A DNA stretch of 64,000 nucleotides from Sphingomonas chungangi (GTDB lineage: Bacteria > Pseudomonadota > Alphaproteobacteria > Sphingomonadales > Sphingomonadaceae), in contig NZ_JACEIB010000025.1 in assembly GCF_013778325.1 (NCBI RefSeq), positions 1-64,000 of the forward strand, given 5' to 3'. The notes beneath the pieces were generated by a model. That model did not search any database. It worked only from the letters and a program-made list of their open reading frames with translations, and was not told the DNA's origin. Both the position numbers and the translations under genes were made by a program. Of the stretch, positions 8,308 through 17,375 are shown one piece after another. Numbering within the stretch: the stretch's first letter is position 1; each line of letters opens with the position of its first letter.

Positions 8308-10251
8308 ATGTTCACATCGTCCCGCCTCGCGCTGGGCGCGGCACCGCTGGCGCTGATCGCCGGCGCCGCATCGGCCCAGATGCAGCCCGCCGGCAACAGC
8401 CTGCCGCAGCCGGTCACCATTACCGACACCATCCCGGCGCCGAAGGATCTCGCCTATCCGGGTGGCACCATCAAGCTGTCGGTCGACGCGACCGACGTGA
8501 CACGCGGCATCTTCTCGGTGAAGGAAGTGATCCCGGTCGCGGAGGGCGGCAAGCTCACCCTCCTGCTTCCCAAGTGGCTGCCCGGCAATCACAGCCCGAC
8601 CGGCGAGATCAGCAAGATTGCCGGCATCACCTTCACGGTCGACGGCAAGGCCATTCCCTGGGTACGCGACACGGTCGACGTCTTCGCCTTCCACCTCGAC
8701 CTGCCGGCCGGCGCGAAGGCTGTGACCGCGACCTTCCAGTATCTCTCGCCCACGAAGTCCGATCAGGGCCGCGTGGTCATGACCCCCGACATGCTGAGCC
8801 TGCAATGGGATGCGGTGGCGCTCTATCCGGCCGGATACTTCGTCCGCCAGATCCCCTTCTCGGCGAGCGTGCAATATCCGAAGGGCTGGAAGTCGGCGAC
8901 GGCGCTGGCTCCGGGCCTGTCGGGCGACAGCGTGACCTATCCGACCGTCGATTTCGAGACGCTGGTCGATTCCCCGGTCATCGCCGGCCATAACATGGTG
9001 AGCCATGATCTGGCGCCCGGCGTGAAGCTGGACATCGCCGCCGACCGGCCCGACCAGCTCGTCGCGACGCCGGAGCAGCTGGCGCCGCACAGGGCGCTGG
9101 TCGCTCAGGCGGTGAAGCTGTTCGGCGTGCAGCATTACGACCATTACGATTTCCTCTTCACCCTCTCGGACACGCTGGGCGGCGAGGGGCTCGAGCATCA
9201 TCGCTCGTCGGAAGACGGCACCGGTGCCGACTATTTCACCGGCTGGGCCAGCAAGGCGCCCGATCGCAACCTGCTGGCGCACGAATTCACCCACAGCTGG
9301 GACGGCAAGTTCCGCCGCCCCGCCGATTTGTGGACGCCCGACTATCGCACCCCGATGCAGGACACCCTGCTGTGGGTCTATGAAGGCCAGACGCAATATT
9401 GGGGTTATGTGCTGCAGGCACGATCCGGCCTCGGCACCAAGCAGGAGATCCTCGACTCACTCGCAGCGACGGCAGCCTATTACCAGAACAGCCCCGCCAA
9501 GGACTGGCGATCGGTGGAAGACACCACCAACGATCCGATCATCGCCCAGCGCCGCCCCAAGGGTTGGACGAGCTTCCAATGGTCCGAGGACTATTACGAG
9601 GCCGGCAAGCTCGTGTGGCTCGATGCCGACCAGCTGATCCGGGAGAAGACCGGGGGCAAGAAGTCGCTCGATGATTTCGCGCGCATCTTCTTCGGCGTGC
9701 GCGATCGCGACTGGGGCGTGCTGCCCTACACCTTCCAGGACGTGGTCGATGGGCTGAACAAGGTGATGCCCTATGATTGGGCGGGCTTCCTCAACGAGCG
9801 GATCAACCAGCCGGGCGCCAGGTTCCCGCTCGATTGGATCACACGCGGCGGGTACAAGCTGGTCTATCAGGACACACCGACGAACTGGTGGCTGCAGCGC
9901 GAGAAGGGGCGCAAGATCAACGATCTCAGCTACTCGATCGGCCTGACGATCAGCACCGGCGACGCCAAGGGGCAGATCGGCGGCGTCTTCTGGGGCAGCC
10001 CGGCCTTCCAGGCGGGCATCACGGTCGGTTCCAAGCTGCTGGCGGTGAATGGGCGGGACTACAGCAAGGCGTTGCTGGCCAGCGCGATCGCGGCGGCCAA
10101 AGGCACCAACCAGCCGATCCACCTGCTGATCAAGCAGGCCGACCAGTATCGCGACATCGCGCTCACCTGGAGCGGCGGCCTGCGCTACCCGACGCTGGTG
10201 AAGACCGGCAAGGGCGAGACCGGTCTCGACAAGCTGCTCGCGCCGAAGTGA
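8308..10251 (+). CDS. M61-family glycyl aminopeptidase-like metallopeptidase with C-terminal PDZ-like domain
   Basis: A 647-residue exported protein. A signal peptide occupies roughly residues 1-23 (hydrophobic core ending GAASAQ). The zinc motif HEFTH is at residues 325-329, followed by WDGKFRRPADLWTPDY and the likely third zinc ligand Glu359 in VYEGQTQYWGY. The C-terminal 120 residues (GQIGGVFWGSPAFQAGITVG, then LLAVNGRDYS) form a PDZ-like domain. M61 peptidases favour N-terminal Gly or Ala; in sphingomonads they are periplasmic. A long palindrome that probably terminates transcription follows the stop. Confidence 0.9.
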   Translation: MFTSSRLALGAAPLALIAGAASAQMQPAGNSLPQPVTITDTIPAPKDLAYPGGTIKLSVDATDVTRGIFSVKEVIPVAEGGKLTLLLPKWLPGNHSPTGEISKIAGITFTVDGKAIPWVRDTVDVFAFHLDLPAGAKAVTATFQYLSPTKSDQGRVVMTPDMLSLQWDAVALYPAGYFVRQIPFSASVQYPKGWKSATALAPGLSGDSVTYPTVDFETLVDSPVIAGHNMVSHDLAPGVKLDIAADRPDQLVATPEQLAPHRALVAQAVKLFGVQHYDHYDFLFTLSDTLGGEGLEHHRSSEDGTGADYFTGWASKAPDRNLLAHEFTHSWDGKFRRPADLWTPDYRTPMQDTLLWVYEGQTQYWGYVLQARSGLGTKQEILDSLAATAAYYQNSPAKDWRSVEDTTNDPIIAQRRPKGWTSFQWSEDYYEAGKLVWLDADQLIREKTGGKKSLDDFARIFFGVRDRDWGVLPYTFQDVVDGLNKVMPYDWAGFLNERINQPGARFPLDWITRGGYKLVYQDTPTNWWLQREKGRKINDLSYSIGLTISTGDAKGQIGGVFWGSPAFQAGITVGSKLLAVNGRDYSKALLASAIAAAKGTNQPIHLLIKQADQYRDIALTWSGGLRYPTLVKTGKGETGLDKLLAPK

Positions 10252-10258
10252 TTCCGGG

Positions 10259-10294
10259 CGTCAGCCCTTCCCGTTCGCGCGGGAAGGGCTGACG
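10259..10294. terminator. perfect 14-bp inverted repeat after the M61 gene
   Basis: Arms 10259-10272 and 10281-10294 (CGTCAGCCCTTCCC and its complement) enclose an 8-base loop. It starts eight bases past the peptidase stop. No long T-run follows, only AAGATTT, so it may be a transcript-stabilising or REP-type hairpin and not a classic Rho-independent terminator. Confidence 0.6.
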
Positions 10295-10338
10295 AAGATT
10301 TCACGCGACGGCGGGGCGGCGGGCGCTATGGTCGTCCC

Positions 10339-10995
10339 ATGGCTCTCTCGCTCCACCTCGGCCGGCGGATCGCGCCGCCGCGCTTCATCGCCTTCGTGCT
10401 GATCCTGATCGCGGGGCTACCGATCCTGCAGCCGCTGCTGGGCTGGCGGCAGGGAACGATGGCGGCATTCGACATTGCCGCCGTCATATTTCTGGTCTCG
10501 ATCTGGCCGCTGCTGAAGACTCCGCACGCTAGGGAGATGCGCGTCCATGCCGAGCGCAACGACGCCAATCGCGCCGTGCTGCTCGGCATCACCGGCGCGG
10601 TGATGCTGGTGGTGCTGGTCGCGGTCGGTTCCGAGCTGATCGAGAAAGGATCGCCCAAGGGATTGCAGGTCGCGCTGATCATCGCGACCCTGCTGCTCAG
10701 TTGGCTGTTCACGAACATCGTCTACGCGCTGCACTACGCCCATATGTTCTACAGCCAGGAAGCGGGTGACGAAGGCTGCGAGGATATCGGCGGGCTCGAT
10801 TTCCCGAGCACCAAGGAGCCCAATTACTGGGACTTCGTCTATTTCAGCCTGACGCTGGGGATGACCTTCCAGACCTCCGACGTCGAGATGACGACGACGT
10901 CGGTGCGCATCGTCGCGACCTTCCACTGCTTTGCCGCCTTCATCTTCAACCTCGGCGTGCTGGCCTTCACGATCAACACGCTCGGCGGCGGCTAA
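10339..10995 (+). CDS. DUF1345 membrane protein
   Basis: A 218-residue inner-membrane protein with five or six hydrophobic segments. The conserved block NYWDFVYFSLTLGMTFQTSD followed by the closing helix identifies DUF1345. The function of the family is unknown; the conserved segment resembles a two-helix ion-channel pore but that is only a similarity in layout. It converges on the glycosyltransferase-like gene, and the two ends overlap by four bases. Confidence 0.88.
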   Translation: MALSLHLGRRIAPPRFIAFVLILIAGLPILQPLLGWRQGTMAAFDIAAVIFLVSIWPLLKTPHAREMRVHAERNDANRAVLLGITGAVMLVVLVAVGSELIEKGSPKGLQVALIIATLLLSWLFTNIVYALHYAHMFYSQEAGDEGCEDIGGLDFPSTKEPNYWDFVYFSLTLGMTFQTSDVEMTTTSVRIVATFHCFAAFIFNLGVLAFTINTLGGG

Positions 10996-11915
10996 GCCCT
11001 CAGCTTCGCGATTTCCTGCGCGGAACGATGGCGATACTCCGCCGTCGAGTAGCGATGCGTGCCGACGAAATGGAGGAAACGCGCGTCCGGATCGGGCGCC
11101 TCGTTCCAGTAGTTGAGGTAGCGGCTATACGGCAGCGGCGTCATGCCCGGCTCGTTGGAGAGCAGGAAACTGGAGGCGACCTGCTCGGTGCCCCATTCGG
11201 TCCAGCGGTCCGCGCCGACCAGCACCGCGCCGGCCTGCGAGAAGGCCTCGGCCTCGGGACGCCCTGACGGCCCGCCACGCGCGAAGCCGGTGAAGCCCGA
11301 ACAGCCGCGCACGTAGCGATGGCCGGCAGCATCTGGGTAGTCGCCGAAGCACGTCTCGATCGCGGTCTGGATATGGAGGTGGCCCGCAGGCGCACCCTGC
11401 GGATAGCGATGCGCCACGAAGTCTGGCAGCGGAAGTGCGCCGACACCATCGGTCTCGGGATCGCCGATCAGGGTGAAGCTGTGATTGCCCTCGATCGCAG
11501 CCCGCACCTCGGGCACGTCGCCCACCGTCACAGTGTCTGAATCGAGCTGGATCACATAGTCGTCGGCCCGCAGATCGAGCAGGGTGAGCAGCCGTTCCCA
11601 GGTGCCGCCGCGCGGGCAGCGGCCGGTATCGACATCGTGGATCGGGCGGATCTCGGGATTGCCCAGATGGCACGCCAGCACCGCCCTGTCGCCGCCGGTC
11701 AGCGAACCGTCGTCGAGGATCGCGATGCGGCCGATCCGCAGCCGCGCATGGAGCGACTTCACAGCCACCAGATAGGGCAGCAATACCCGCGTGCCGATCA
11801 TCGAGAAGATCACGACGCGGTCTGCCGTCGGCACGATCGGCGGCGTCTCCAGCACCGCGCGGGCGGAGCGGAGGTGCAGTGCCTCGCGGCCCTTGCGGAG
11901 GATGCGGTCGATCAT
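10992..11915 (-). CDS. glycosyltransferase-like protein (GT-A type with DSD motif)
   Basis: A 307-residue soluble protein with no signal peptide. The stretch YVIQLDSDTVTVGDVPEV places a DxD-type motif (Asp125-Ser-Asp127) at the end of a beta strand, as in GT-A nucleotide-sugar transferases. It is preceded by IAILDDGSLTGGD, which looks like a nucleotide-binding segment. The C-terminal half contains conserved-looking WTEWGTEQVASSFLLSN and FLHFVGTHRYS. The donor, acceptor and exact family are unknown. It stands alone, with no polysaccharide operon around it. Confidence 0.6.
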   Translation of the reverse strand: MIDRILRKGREALHLRSARAVLETPPIVPTADRVVIFSMIGTRVLLPYLVAVKSLHARLRIGRIAILDDGSLTGGDRAVLACHLGNPEIRPIHDVDTGRCPRGGTWERLLTLLDLRADDYVIQLDSDTVTVGDVPEVRAAIEGNHSFTLIGDPETDGVGALPLPDFVAHRYPQGAPAGHLHIQTAIETCFGDYPDAAGHRYVRGCSGFTGFARGGPSGRPEAEAFSQAGAVLVGADRWTEWGTEQVASSFLLSNEPGMTPLPYSRYLNYWNEAPDPDARFLHFVGTHRYSTAEYRHRSAQEIAKLRA

Positions 11916-11941
11916 CGTCGCTTCCGCCTAGCGGATCCTCG

Positions 11942-12442
11942 TCACTTCCCGGTTAATGGTTGGCCCGTTAACGCGAGCTTCGCGATCCCCTCGCCCTCGA
12001 CGCGCCAGGGCTGCCAACCCTCGTGCCGCTTCGCGCCGATGCGTTCGTAGAATTTCATAGCCTCGGTGTTCCAGTCGAGTACTGCCCAGTCCATCCGCGC
12101 GCACCCCCGCGCCATCGCCTCCTCGGCCAACGCGACCATCAGCGCCTTCGCCACGCCCGACTTGCGTGTCGTGGGATCGACGAACAGATCCTCGAGATAC
12201 AGGCCGGGGCGCCCCGTCCAGGTCGAATAGTTCAGAAACCAGAGCGCGAGGCCGACCGCACGGCCGTCCCATTCGGCAATATGGGCATGAACGTGGGCGC
12301 TCTCGCCGAACAGATTTTCCGTCAGCATCGTCTCGGTCGCGACGACGGCGTCCGGCTCGCGCTCGAAGTCGGCGAGCGCGCGGATCATGCGCAGGATGTC
12401 GCCTTCGTCGCCAGGCACGGCGGCGCGCACCGCCACGCTCAT
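11942..12442 (-). CDS. GNAT N-acetyltransferase (diamine/spermidine N1-acetyltransferase-like)
   Basis: A 166-residue GNAT-fold enzyme. The core GLYLEDLFVDPTTRKSGVAK carries the acetyl-CoA-binding motif A, and the C-terminal CARMDWAVLDWNTEAMKFYE with the YERIGA ending is the pattern seen in SSAT-type diamine acetyltransferases, which acetylate polyamines or related amines. ATG 12442 (MSVAVRAAVPGDEGDILRMI) gives the family start; the longer frame upstream is Arg-rich leader. It follows the glycosyltransferase gene upstream by 26 bases on the same strand. Confidence 0.85.
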   Translation of the reverse strand: MSVAVRAAVPGDEGDILRMIRALADFEREPDAVVATETMLTENLFGESAHVHAHIAEWDGRAVGLALWFLNYSTWTGRPGLYLEDLFVDPTTRKSGVAKALMVALAEEAMARGCARMDWAVLDWNTEAMKFYERIGAKRHEGWQPWRVEGEGIAKLALTGQPLTGK

Positions 12443-12580
12443 CGCGCACCACCGAAAGCGACGAAAGCTGCACGAGTGACGGTCATTCCAGGCTCCTTGC
12501 CGCGATACGGGCCGGGACCCTGACAGGCGCAATCCTATTTTGGAAGGGTCGGCGAAGGCCGAGGCCTCCGGCAATGCCGA

Positions 12581-15454
12581 TCAGCGCGTCACCACGATCG
12601 GATGCGGCGGCTTCGCCGAGGTTGACCTGCGTTTGCGCACCGGCGGCGGCGGCGGAGCACCTGGGAGCAGTTTCCGGAAAAGATCGATCCCTGCCTCGCT
12701 CCCGCCCAGCAACGTCTCGCCGAGCGAATAGCCGAGCGCTCGATAGCTCTCCCACTGGGCCTCATCGAAGAACTGGTCGCCTGTGGTCTGCTGCGGAAAG
12801 GTCGGGTTGCGCTCGCCGTAGCCGGTCACGTCGGGCGGCAGGCCGTGGAACAGGCGTGGCTTCACCCAGACGATCACGCCCTCGCGCTCGATATGGAGAT
12901 AGCCCTCGGCCCGGGCCGCGTCGGTGGCGACGGAGTGTACCTCGAGCAGCAAAGCACAGCCCGTATCGCCCTTCATGCCGGCACGGGCGCGCCAGCCGCG
13001 CGCATCGCCGTTAAGGAAGTGCGTGGCGCCGCCCTTGCCGACCAGCTGCTCGACCTGCTCGTGCCCGGCCACCGTGACCGAAAGACCGAGATCGATGCGC
13101 GCCTTGCGGACCAGATCCTCCAGATCCTCGAACTGGAAATCAGGATCGGCGCCGTTGTCGCAGGTGACGATGACCCGCGCCTTGCGGCGAAGCAGCTCGT
13201 AGGTGCCGCTATTCTCGAAATGGCCACCGTCGGTCAGATAGACGCGACGATTCTCGCGCGAATAGGCAGCGATCATCTCGTTGCGGAGATAGAAATAGGT
13301 ACGGAACGGCCATGTGCAGGCCACGGATATCCGCCAGATAAGTCGCGTGTTCATCGTCTGCGCTTCGGGCAGCAGATCGCGCACCGCCCACCAGTAGCCG
13401 AGCCGGATATTGGCGAAGGTGAAGGCGAGCGCGCCGCCGAGCGTGGTGCGCGAGCCCATGGCGGACGACGCCGCCGCGCCGGAGATCGCGCACAGATCGC
13501 CGACGCTCAGCGATTCGACCTGCTCCTTCGCGAGATCCGCCCAACTGAAGAAGCCCTGCTGTTGCAGCGTCGCGGCGCGCGCGGGATCGACGAGGATGCC
13601 GTCCGGCGCGAAGACGATGGGCACGCCCTTGCGATCGCGGTCGATCAGCTGGGAGCAGGCGCGACTGTGGGTCTCGTTGAGCGTGGCGTTGATCAGGTGG
13701 ATCGGCGCCGCGCTCGCCGACTGCTGGTAGCGGGAGACGTCGATATAATCCTTCGGATCATTCTCCGTGATCGGCTTGCTGCCCGCCTCGGCGGCGAGGC
13801 GCAGCCGGACGATGTTCGAGGCGCCGAGATAGGCGCGGGTGAGACGGCCGGCATAGAGGCTGAACAACGACGACAGGTTGATGAAGCCCGAAAAGCTCCC
13901 GGTCATCACGCAGAGCACGAGCACCGCGCCGCCCAGCGACCCCGCCTGCGTCCAGGCGATGCCCGTCGCCGGGGACCAGGGGGCCGCAGCCCAGGCGATC
14001 CACTGCACCACGATATCGGCGCCGAGCGCGACGAGGCCGAACAGCAGCGCGCCGATGATCAGGGCCACCGTCCAGACATGCTCGCCCAGGAACTTGACCA
14101 GCGTGCCGCCGGCGAACCATTGCGGGACCTTGCTGATCAGCCAGGCGGCGGCGGGCACCAGGGCGGCGAACAGCCCCGCCAGCCGATGATCGAGCAGCCA
14201 GGCCCGTCCCGGACCGAGCAAAGCGAGCGCCAGTGTGTCGATCAGCGCCAGCACCAGCGTGACGACGGCCCACTGGTTGAGCGCGGCGCCGAGCGCGGTG
14301 AAGCGGCGGCGCAGTTCGTTGGTGAAGGCATCGCCGGACGCGCCCGTCGCCGTCCAGATCGCGACGGGCACGGCGACTATGAGCGCGGTCAGCGCGAGGA
14401 CAATGCCGAAGGGCATGAACCACCACGGAGCCGCCATCGTCCTCATATGATCGACAGCCCCAGCCCAGCCCGCTGCATAGACGCCGCTCTCGATGCAGAA
14501 CAGTGCGGTCGCCACCGCGGTCAAGGCCAGGATCAACAGCCATTGCAGCCAGAATTGCGCAACCGGGTCCCGCTGCTTCGCCTTGCCGGCACCGGCAAGC
14601 CAAGCGTTGCCGGTGCGCAGCGACACCGTCAGCCAGTAGGCGGCACCGGAGCACAAGGAGAAGAACAGGAAGAGCGGGGGCAGCACCAGCAGCGGGCTCA
14701 GGCACCATCCGGAACGCGCCTTCGATACGAGATCGAGCGCGGCATGTCCCTTGATCGCGACTCGCAGGTCGAACGTGTAGCGAGCCGGCGAATCGCCCCA
14801 GTGCAGGAACGCGATCAGCTTCGGCCAGCAGCACAGCAGCGCCCATTCGCAGGCGAGCAGCACCAGGAACATCGCCGCCGCGGCGATCGTGAAGGTGTAG
14901 AGCAAGGCGACCCAGTTGCGCACCAGATAGGCAATGGCGAAGCCGTAGTCGGTCGGCCCGTTGGGGGCGAGATAGCGGCCATGCTCGCGCAGCCACCAGA
15001 TCGGGTTGCGGATTTTGCCGGCCTTGCCCTGCTTCTTCAGGATCGGGTCGTCGATCAACTCCTGCTTGGCATCGTAACTGAGCACCTCCTCGACGAAGGC
15101 CTGGGTCTCTCGCACGTCGAGATCGGGCAGCGGATCGGCCATTCCTGTACGGCCGCGATCGGAATCGGCCACGAACAGGCTGCGCAGGAAGGACCCGAAA
15201 TAACCGCCGCCCGACACGGTCGACAGATAATCAAAATCGAGCAGCCGCTTGTGGCGGGTAATCGCCTGTACGAAGCCGAGCGAGATCGTGGCACTGCGGA
15301 TGCCGCCGCCGGACAGCGCCAGCCCCATGCTGCCGGGCGGAATATCGGTCTCGGTGAAATCGAGATTGAGCTTGGCGATATGCTTGCGCCGTTGCTCCAA
15401 CGGGGTGAGCTGTCGCTTGGCGGCGGCTGCCCCGGCGTGCGGATGGTCGGTCAT
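12581..15454 (-). CDS. patatin-like protein with a large membrane domain inserted in the catalytic fold
   Basis: A 957-residue protein. The patatin oxyanion motif GGGIRSA (residues 49-55) and nucleophile elbow STVSGGG (Ser81) lie near the N-terminus, while the Asp of the dyad sits in TDGGHFENSGTYELLRRK near residue 742. Between them, at about residues 150-520, are eight or more hydrophobic segments, so the two catalytic halves would be brought together around a membrane domain. Patatin enzymes are acyl hydrolases acting on phospholipids. ATG 15454 has GAGGGG before it. No partner gene is adjacent. Confidence 0.8.
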   Translation of the reverse strand: MTDHPHAGAAAAKRQLTPLEQRRKHIAKLNLDFTETDIPPGSMGLALSGGGIRSATISLGFVQAITRHKRLLDFDYLSTVSGGGYFGSFLRSLFVADSDRGRTGMADPLPDLDVRETQAFVEEVLSYDAKQELIDDPILKKQGKAGKIRNPIWWLREHGRYLAPNGPTDYGFAIAYLVRNWVALLYTFTIAAAAMFLVLLACEWALLCCWPKLIAFLHWGDSPARYTFDLRVAIKGHAALDLVSKARSGWCLSPLLVLPPLFLFFSLCSGAAYWLTVSLRTGNAWLAGAGKAKQRDPVAQFWLQWLLILALTAVATALFCIESGVYAAGWAGAVDHMRTMAAPWWFMPFGIVLALTALIVAVPVAIWTATGASGDAFTNELRRRFTALGAALNQWAVVTLVLALIDTLALALLGPGRAWLLDHRLAGLFAALVPAAAWLISKVPQWFAGGTLVKFLGEHVWTVALIIGALLFGLVALGADIVVQWIAWAAAPWSPATGIAWTQAGSLGGAVLVLCVMTGSFSGFINLSSLFSLYAGRLTRAYLGASNIVRLRLAAEAGSKPITENDPKDYIDVSRYQQSASAAPIHLINATLNETHSRACSQLIDRDRKGVPIVFAPDGILVDPARAATLQQQGFFSWADLAKEQVESLSVGDLCAISGAAASSAMGSRTTLGGALAFTFANIRLGYWWAVRDLLPEAQTMNTRLIWRISVACTWPFRTYFYLRNEMIAAYSRENRRVYLTDGGHFENSGTYELLRRKARVIVTCDNGADPDFQFEDLEDLVRKARIDLGLSVTVAGHEQVEQLVGKGGATHFLNGDARGWRARAGMKGDTGCALLLEVHSVATDAARAEGYLHIEREGVIVWVKPRLFHGLPPDVTGYGERNPTFPQQTTGDQFFDEAQWESYRALGYSLGETLLGGSEAGIDLFRKLLPGAPPPPPVRKRRSTSAKPPHPIVVTR

Positions 15455-16024
15455 CTTGCCCCTCGTGTCGCGCGCGACGCGGATCGATAGGGTCAACCCG
15501 CTCGAAAACGCACGCAGATGATCGAAGCAATGCGACGATGACAGGTCGCCAAAGACGACTGCGGACGGTCTAACATCGTTCGCTGCAATTCGCGCAGTAA
15601 AAATCGTTCGATATCAATCGAACGGACGGAGATCGTGGCGAACAGCTCAAGCGGATCCGGGGGAATAGACATTTCCACGCCCGGAATTGCTCAACTGGTT
15701 GCGCTTCATCAACTTGCCGGTCGACTCGCGCAGCAGTTCAGAGTGGAGCTCGAAGCGGCGAGGCGGCTTCACACCGTCCGCAGGGGGATGCCCGCGCGAT
15801 GCGATTCAGCGCGAGCTTTCGGTTCAGTGTCTTGCGGTGAAGCTCGATGCGGCGAGCACGCGCAGGGCGCGTTTGCCCATGTTGATGTCACCGATGATCG
15901 ACAGATCACCGCGGGCTTCGATCATACTTGCAGCACATTTGGAACGCCGCGCGTCCTCGTCAACTACGAGGGTATTGCGCCGAATATCAACACCCTCCTG
16001 CTCGAGCGCGAGAGGTTTCTCTTT
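15455..16024. other. gene-poor stretch with a possible decayed regulator fragment
   Basis: About 570 bases between the patatin and P450 genes. Read on the minus strand near 15790-15880 it encodes RRIELHRKTLNRKLA, which resembles the closing helix-turn-helix of ActR/PrrA-type response regulators, but frameshifts and stops lie on both sides. No intact gene is supported. A plus-strand open frame here has no recognisable domain. The bases just before 15454 should hold the patatin promoter. Confidence 0.3.
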
Positions 16025-17257
16025 TTAAAGAATTAACTTGATAGGCAACCTTTTCAAGCCACCAACGAACGTCGTCTCGACCCACGCCGGATCACCGTTT
16101 AGTTCAAAGCTAGATACACGTGCCGTCAGCTCACGAAAGAGTATTTGCATCTCCATCTTGGCGAGCAAGGCGCCGAGGCACAGATGCACGCCAAAGCCAA
16201 AGCCGAGATGGCGGTTCGCACGTCGATCGATCCGGAATCGATCCGGTTCCTCGAACGCCTGCTCATCTCGATTTCCGGAAGGATAGACCATCATTAGATT
16301 GTCTCCCGCCTTGATCTGCTTACCCTGGAACTCACAATCCTCCTTCGCCGTGCGGAAGAAGTGATTGATCGGCGCCACCCAGCGTATGATCTCCTCGACC
16401 GCAGAGCCCATCAGCGTCTCGTCGGCCTTGAGCGCCTGCCACTGGCTCGGATTCTGGATCAACGCCAGCAGGCCGCCCGCGATCGAGGCGCTGGTGGTGT
16501 CGTGGCCGGCGGCGGCGAGCGCGATATAATAGGACGAGGCGAGATAGGGCTCGATCGGCCGGCCATCGATTTCCGCGTTGGCGATCAGGCTCGCAACATC
16601 GTCCGTCGGCTTACGTCGGCGCTCCTCGACAATCCCCTGAAAATACTCCCGGAAGGCTTGCGCCGCATCGATGACGTCACCCGCTTTCTGCTGTTCAGGA
16701 TCGCCGCCTCCGAAGTAGGAACTTGTCAGCCGCTGCAGGTGGACGGCATCGGCGTCGGGCAGGCCGAGGATAAGCATGATCACCTTGAGCGGGTACCAGA
16801 CCGCCACGTCGCGATAGAAATCGAGCGTCGGTCCGCTGGCCAGCAGGGTGTCCACGGTCGCGCGCGCGCGCACGCCGACCTGTTGCTCCAGCCTCTTGAG
16901 ATGCTTGGGCATGAACCAGGATGCGGTGATCTGCCGATAGGCGCGATGGTGATCGCCATCCATCGAATGCATCGACTGGACGAGCAGCGGCTTCCCCTCC
17001 ATCAGCGCAGCGACGCGCTGCTCGAAATCGATGCTGAGAAGGCGTGACCGAGGCTCGTTGAGGAAACGGTCGTTCTGTCGCTCTATTTCGATGATGTCCG
17101 CATGCCGGGTGACGGTCCAGAAGGGGCGGTAACCTTCCGGCTCGGTCCAGCGGACCGGGTCTTCGCGGCGCAGTTGCGCGAACAAAGCGTATTTCCGGCT
17201 TGGATCGCCGTAGAACTGGCCGCTCGCGATGGCATTATCGATCGCCGCTTCCTGCAT
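16025..17257 (-). CDS. cytochrome P450 (CYP125/CYP124/CYP226-like group)
   Basis: A 410-residue soluble bacterial P450. The I-helix oxygen-activation motif AGHDTT is at residues 250-255, the K-helix ExxR is Glu289-Arg292, and the haem loop GFGFGVHLCLG has ligand Cys360. The closing segment (TTFVGGLKRLPIKL) is typical of the group that hydroxylates terminal methyls of steroids and isoprenoids or the ring of diterpenoids. ATG 17257 has GGGAGAAGG before it; the frame extends further upstream but would overlap the divergent LysR gene. No ferredoxin or reductase gene is nearby, so electrons must come from partners encoded elsewhere. Confidence 0.9.
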   Translation of the reverse strand: MQEAAIDNAIASGQFYGDPSRKYALFAQLRREDPVRWTEPEGYRPFWTVTRHADIIEIERQNDRFLNEPRSRLLSIDFEQRVAALMEGKPLLVQSMHSMDGDHHRAYRQITASWFMPKHLKRLEQQVGVRARATVDTLLASGPTLDFYRDVAVWYPLKVIMLILGLPDADAVHLQRLTSSYFGGGDPEQQKAGDVIDAAQAFREYFQGIVEERRRKPTDDVASLIANAEIDGRPIEPYLASSYYIALAAAGHDTTSASIAGGLLALIQNPSQWQALKADETLMGSAVEEIIRWVAPINHFFRTAKEDCEFQGKQIKAGDNLMMVYPSGNRDEQAFEEPDRFRIDRRANRHLGFGFGVHLCLGALLAKMEMQILFRELTARVSSFELNGDPAWVETTFVGGLKRLPIKLIL

Positions 17258-17375
17258 ATCCCTTCTCCCAAACGGCATTGTCGTTCTTGCTTGCGATCGA
17301 ATGTCGAGCGATGGCGGATTGCCGTCCAGTGATATAAACGCCGTGTTGAATTGAACAGGATTCATAAAAACGCGC

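Noticed and set aside
12845-15490. 881-codon open frame antisense to the patatin gene
   Set aside because: Remarkable length, but the product is Arg/Ala/Gly/Glu/His-rich low-complexity sequence, and the patatin motifs and membrane segments on the other strand are unmistakable.
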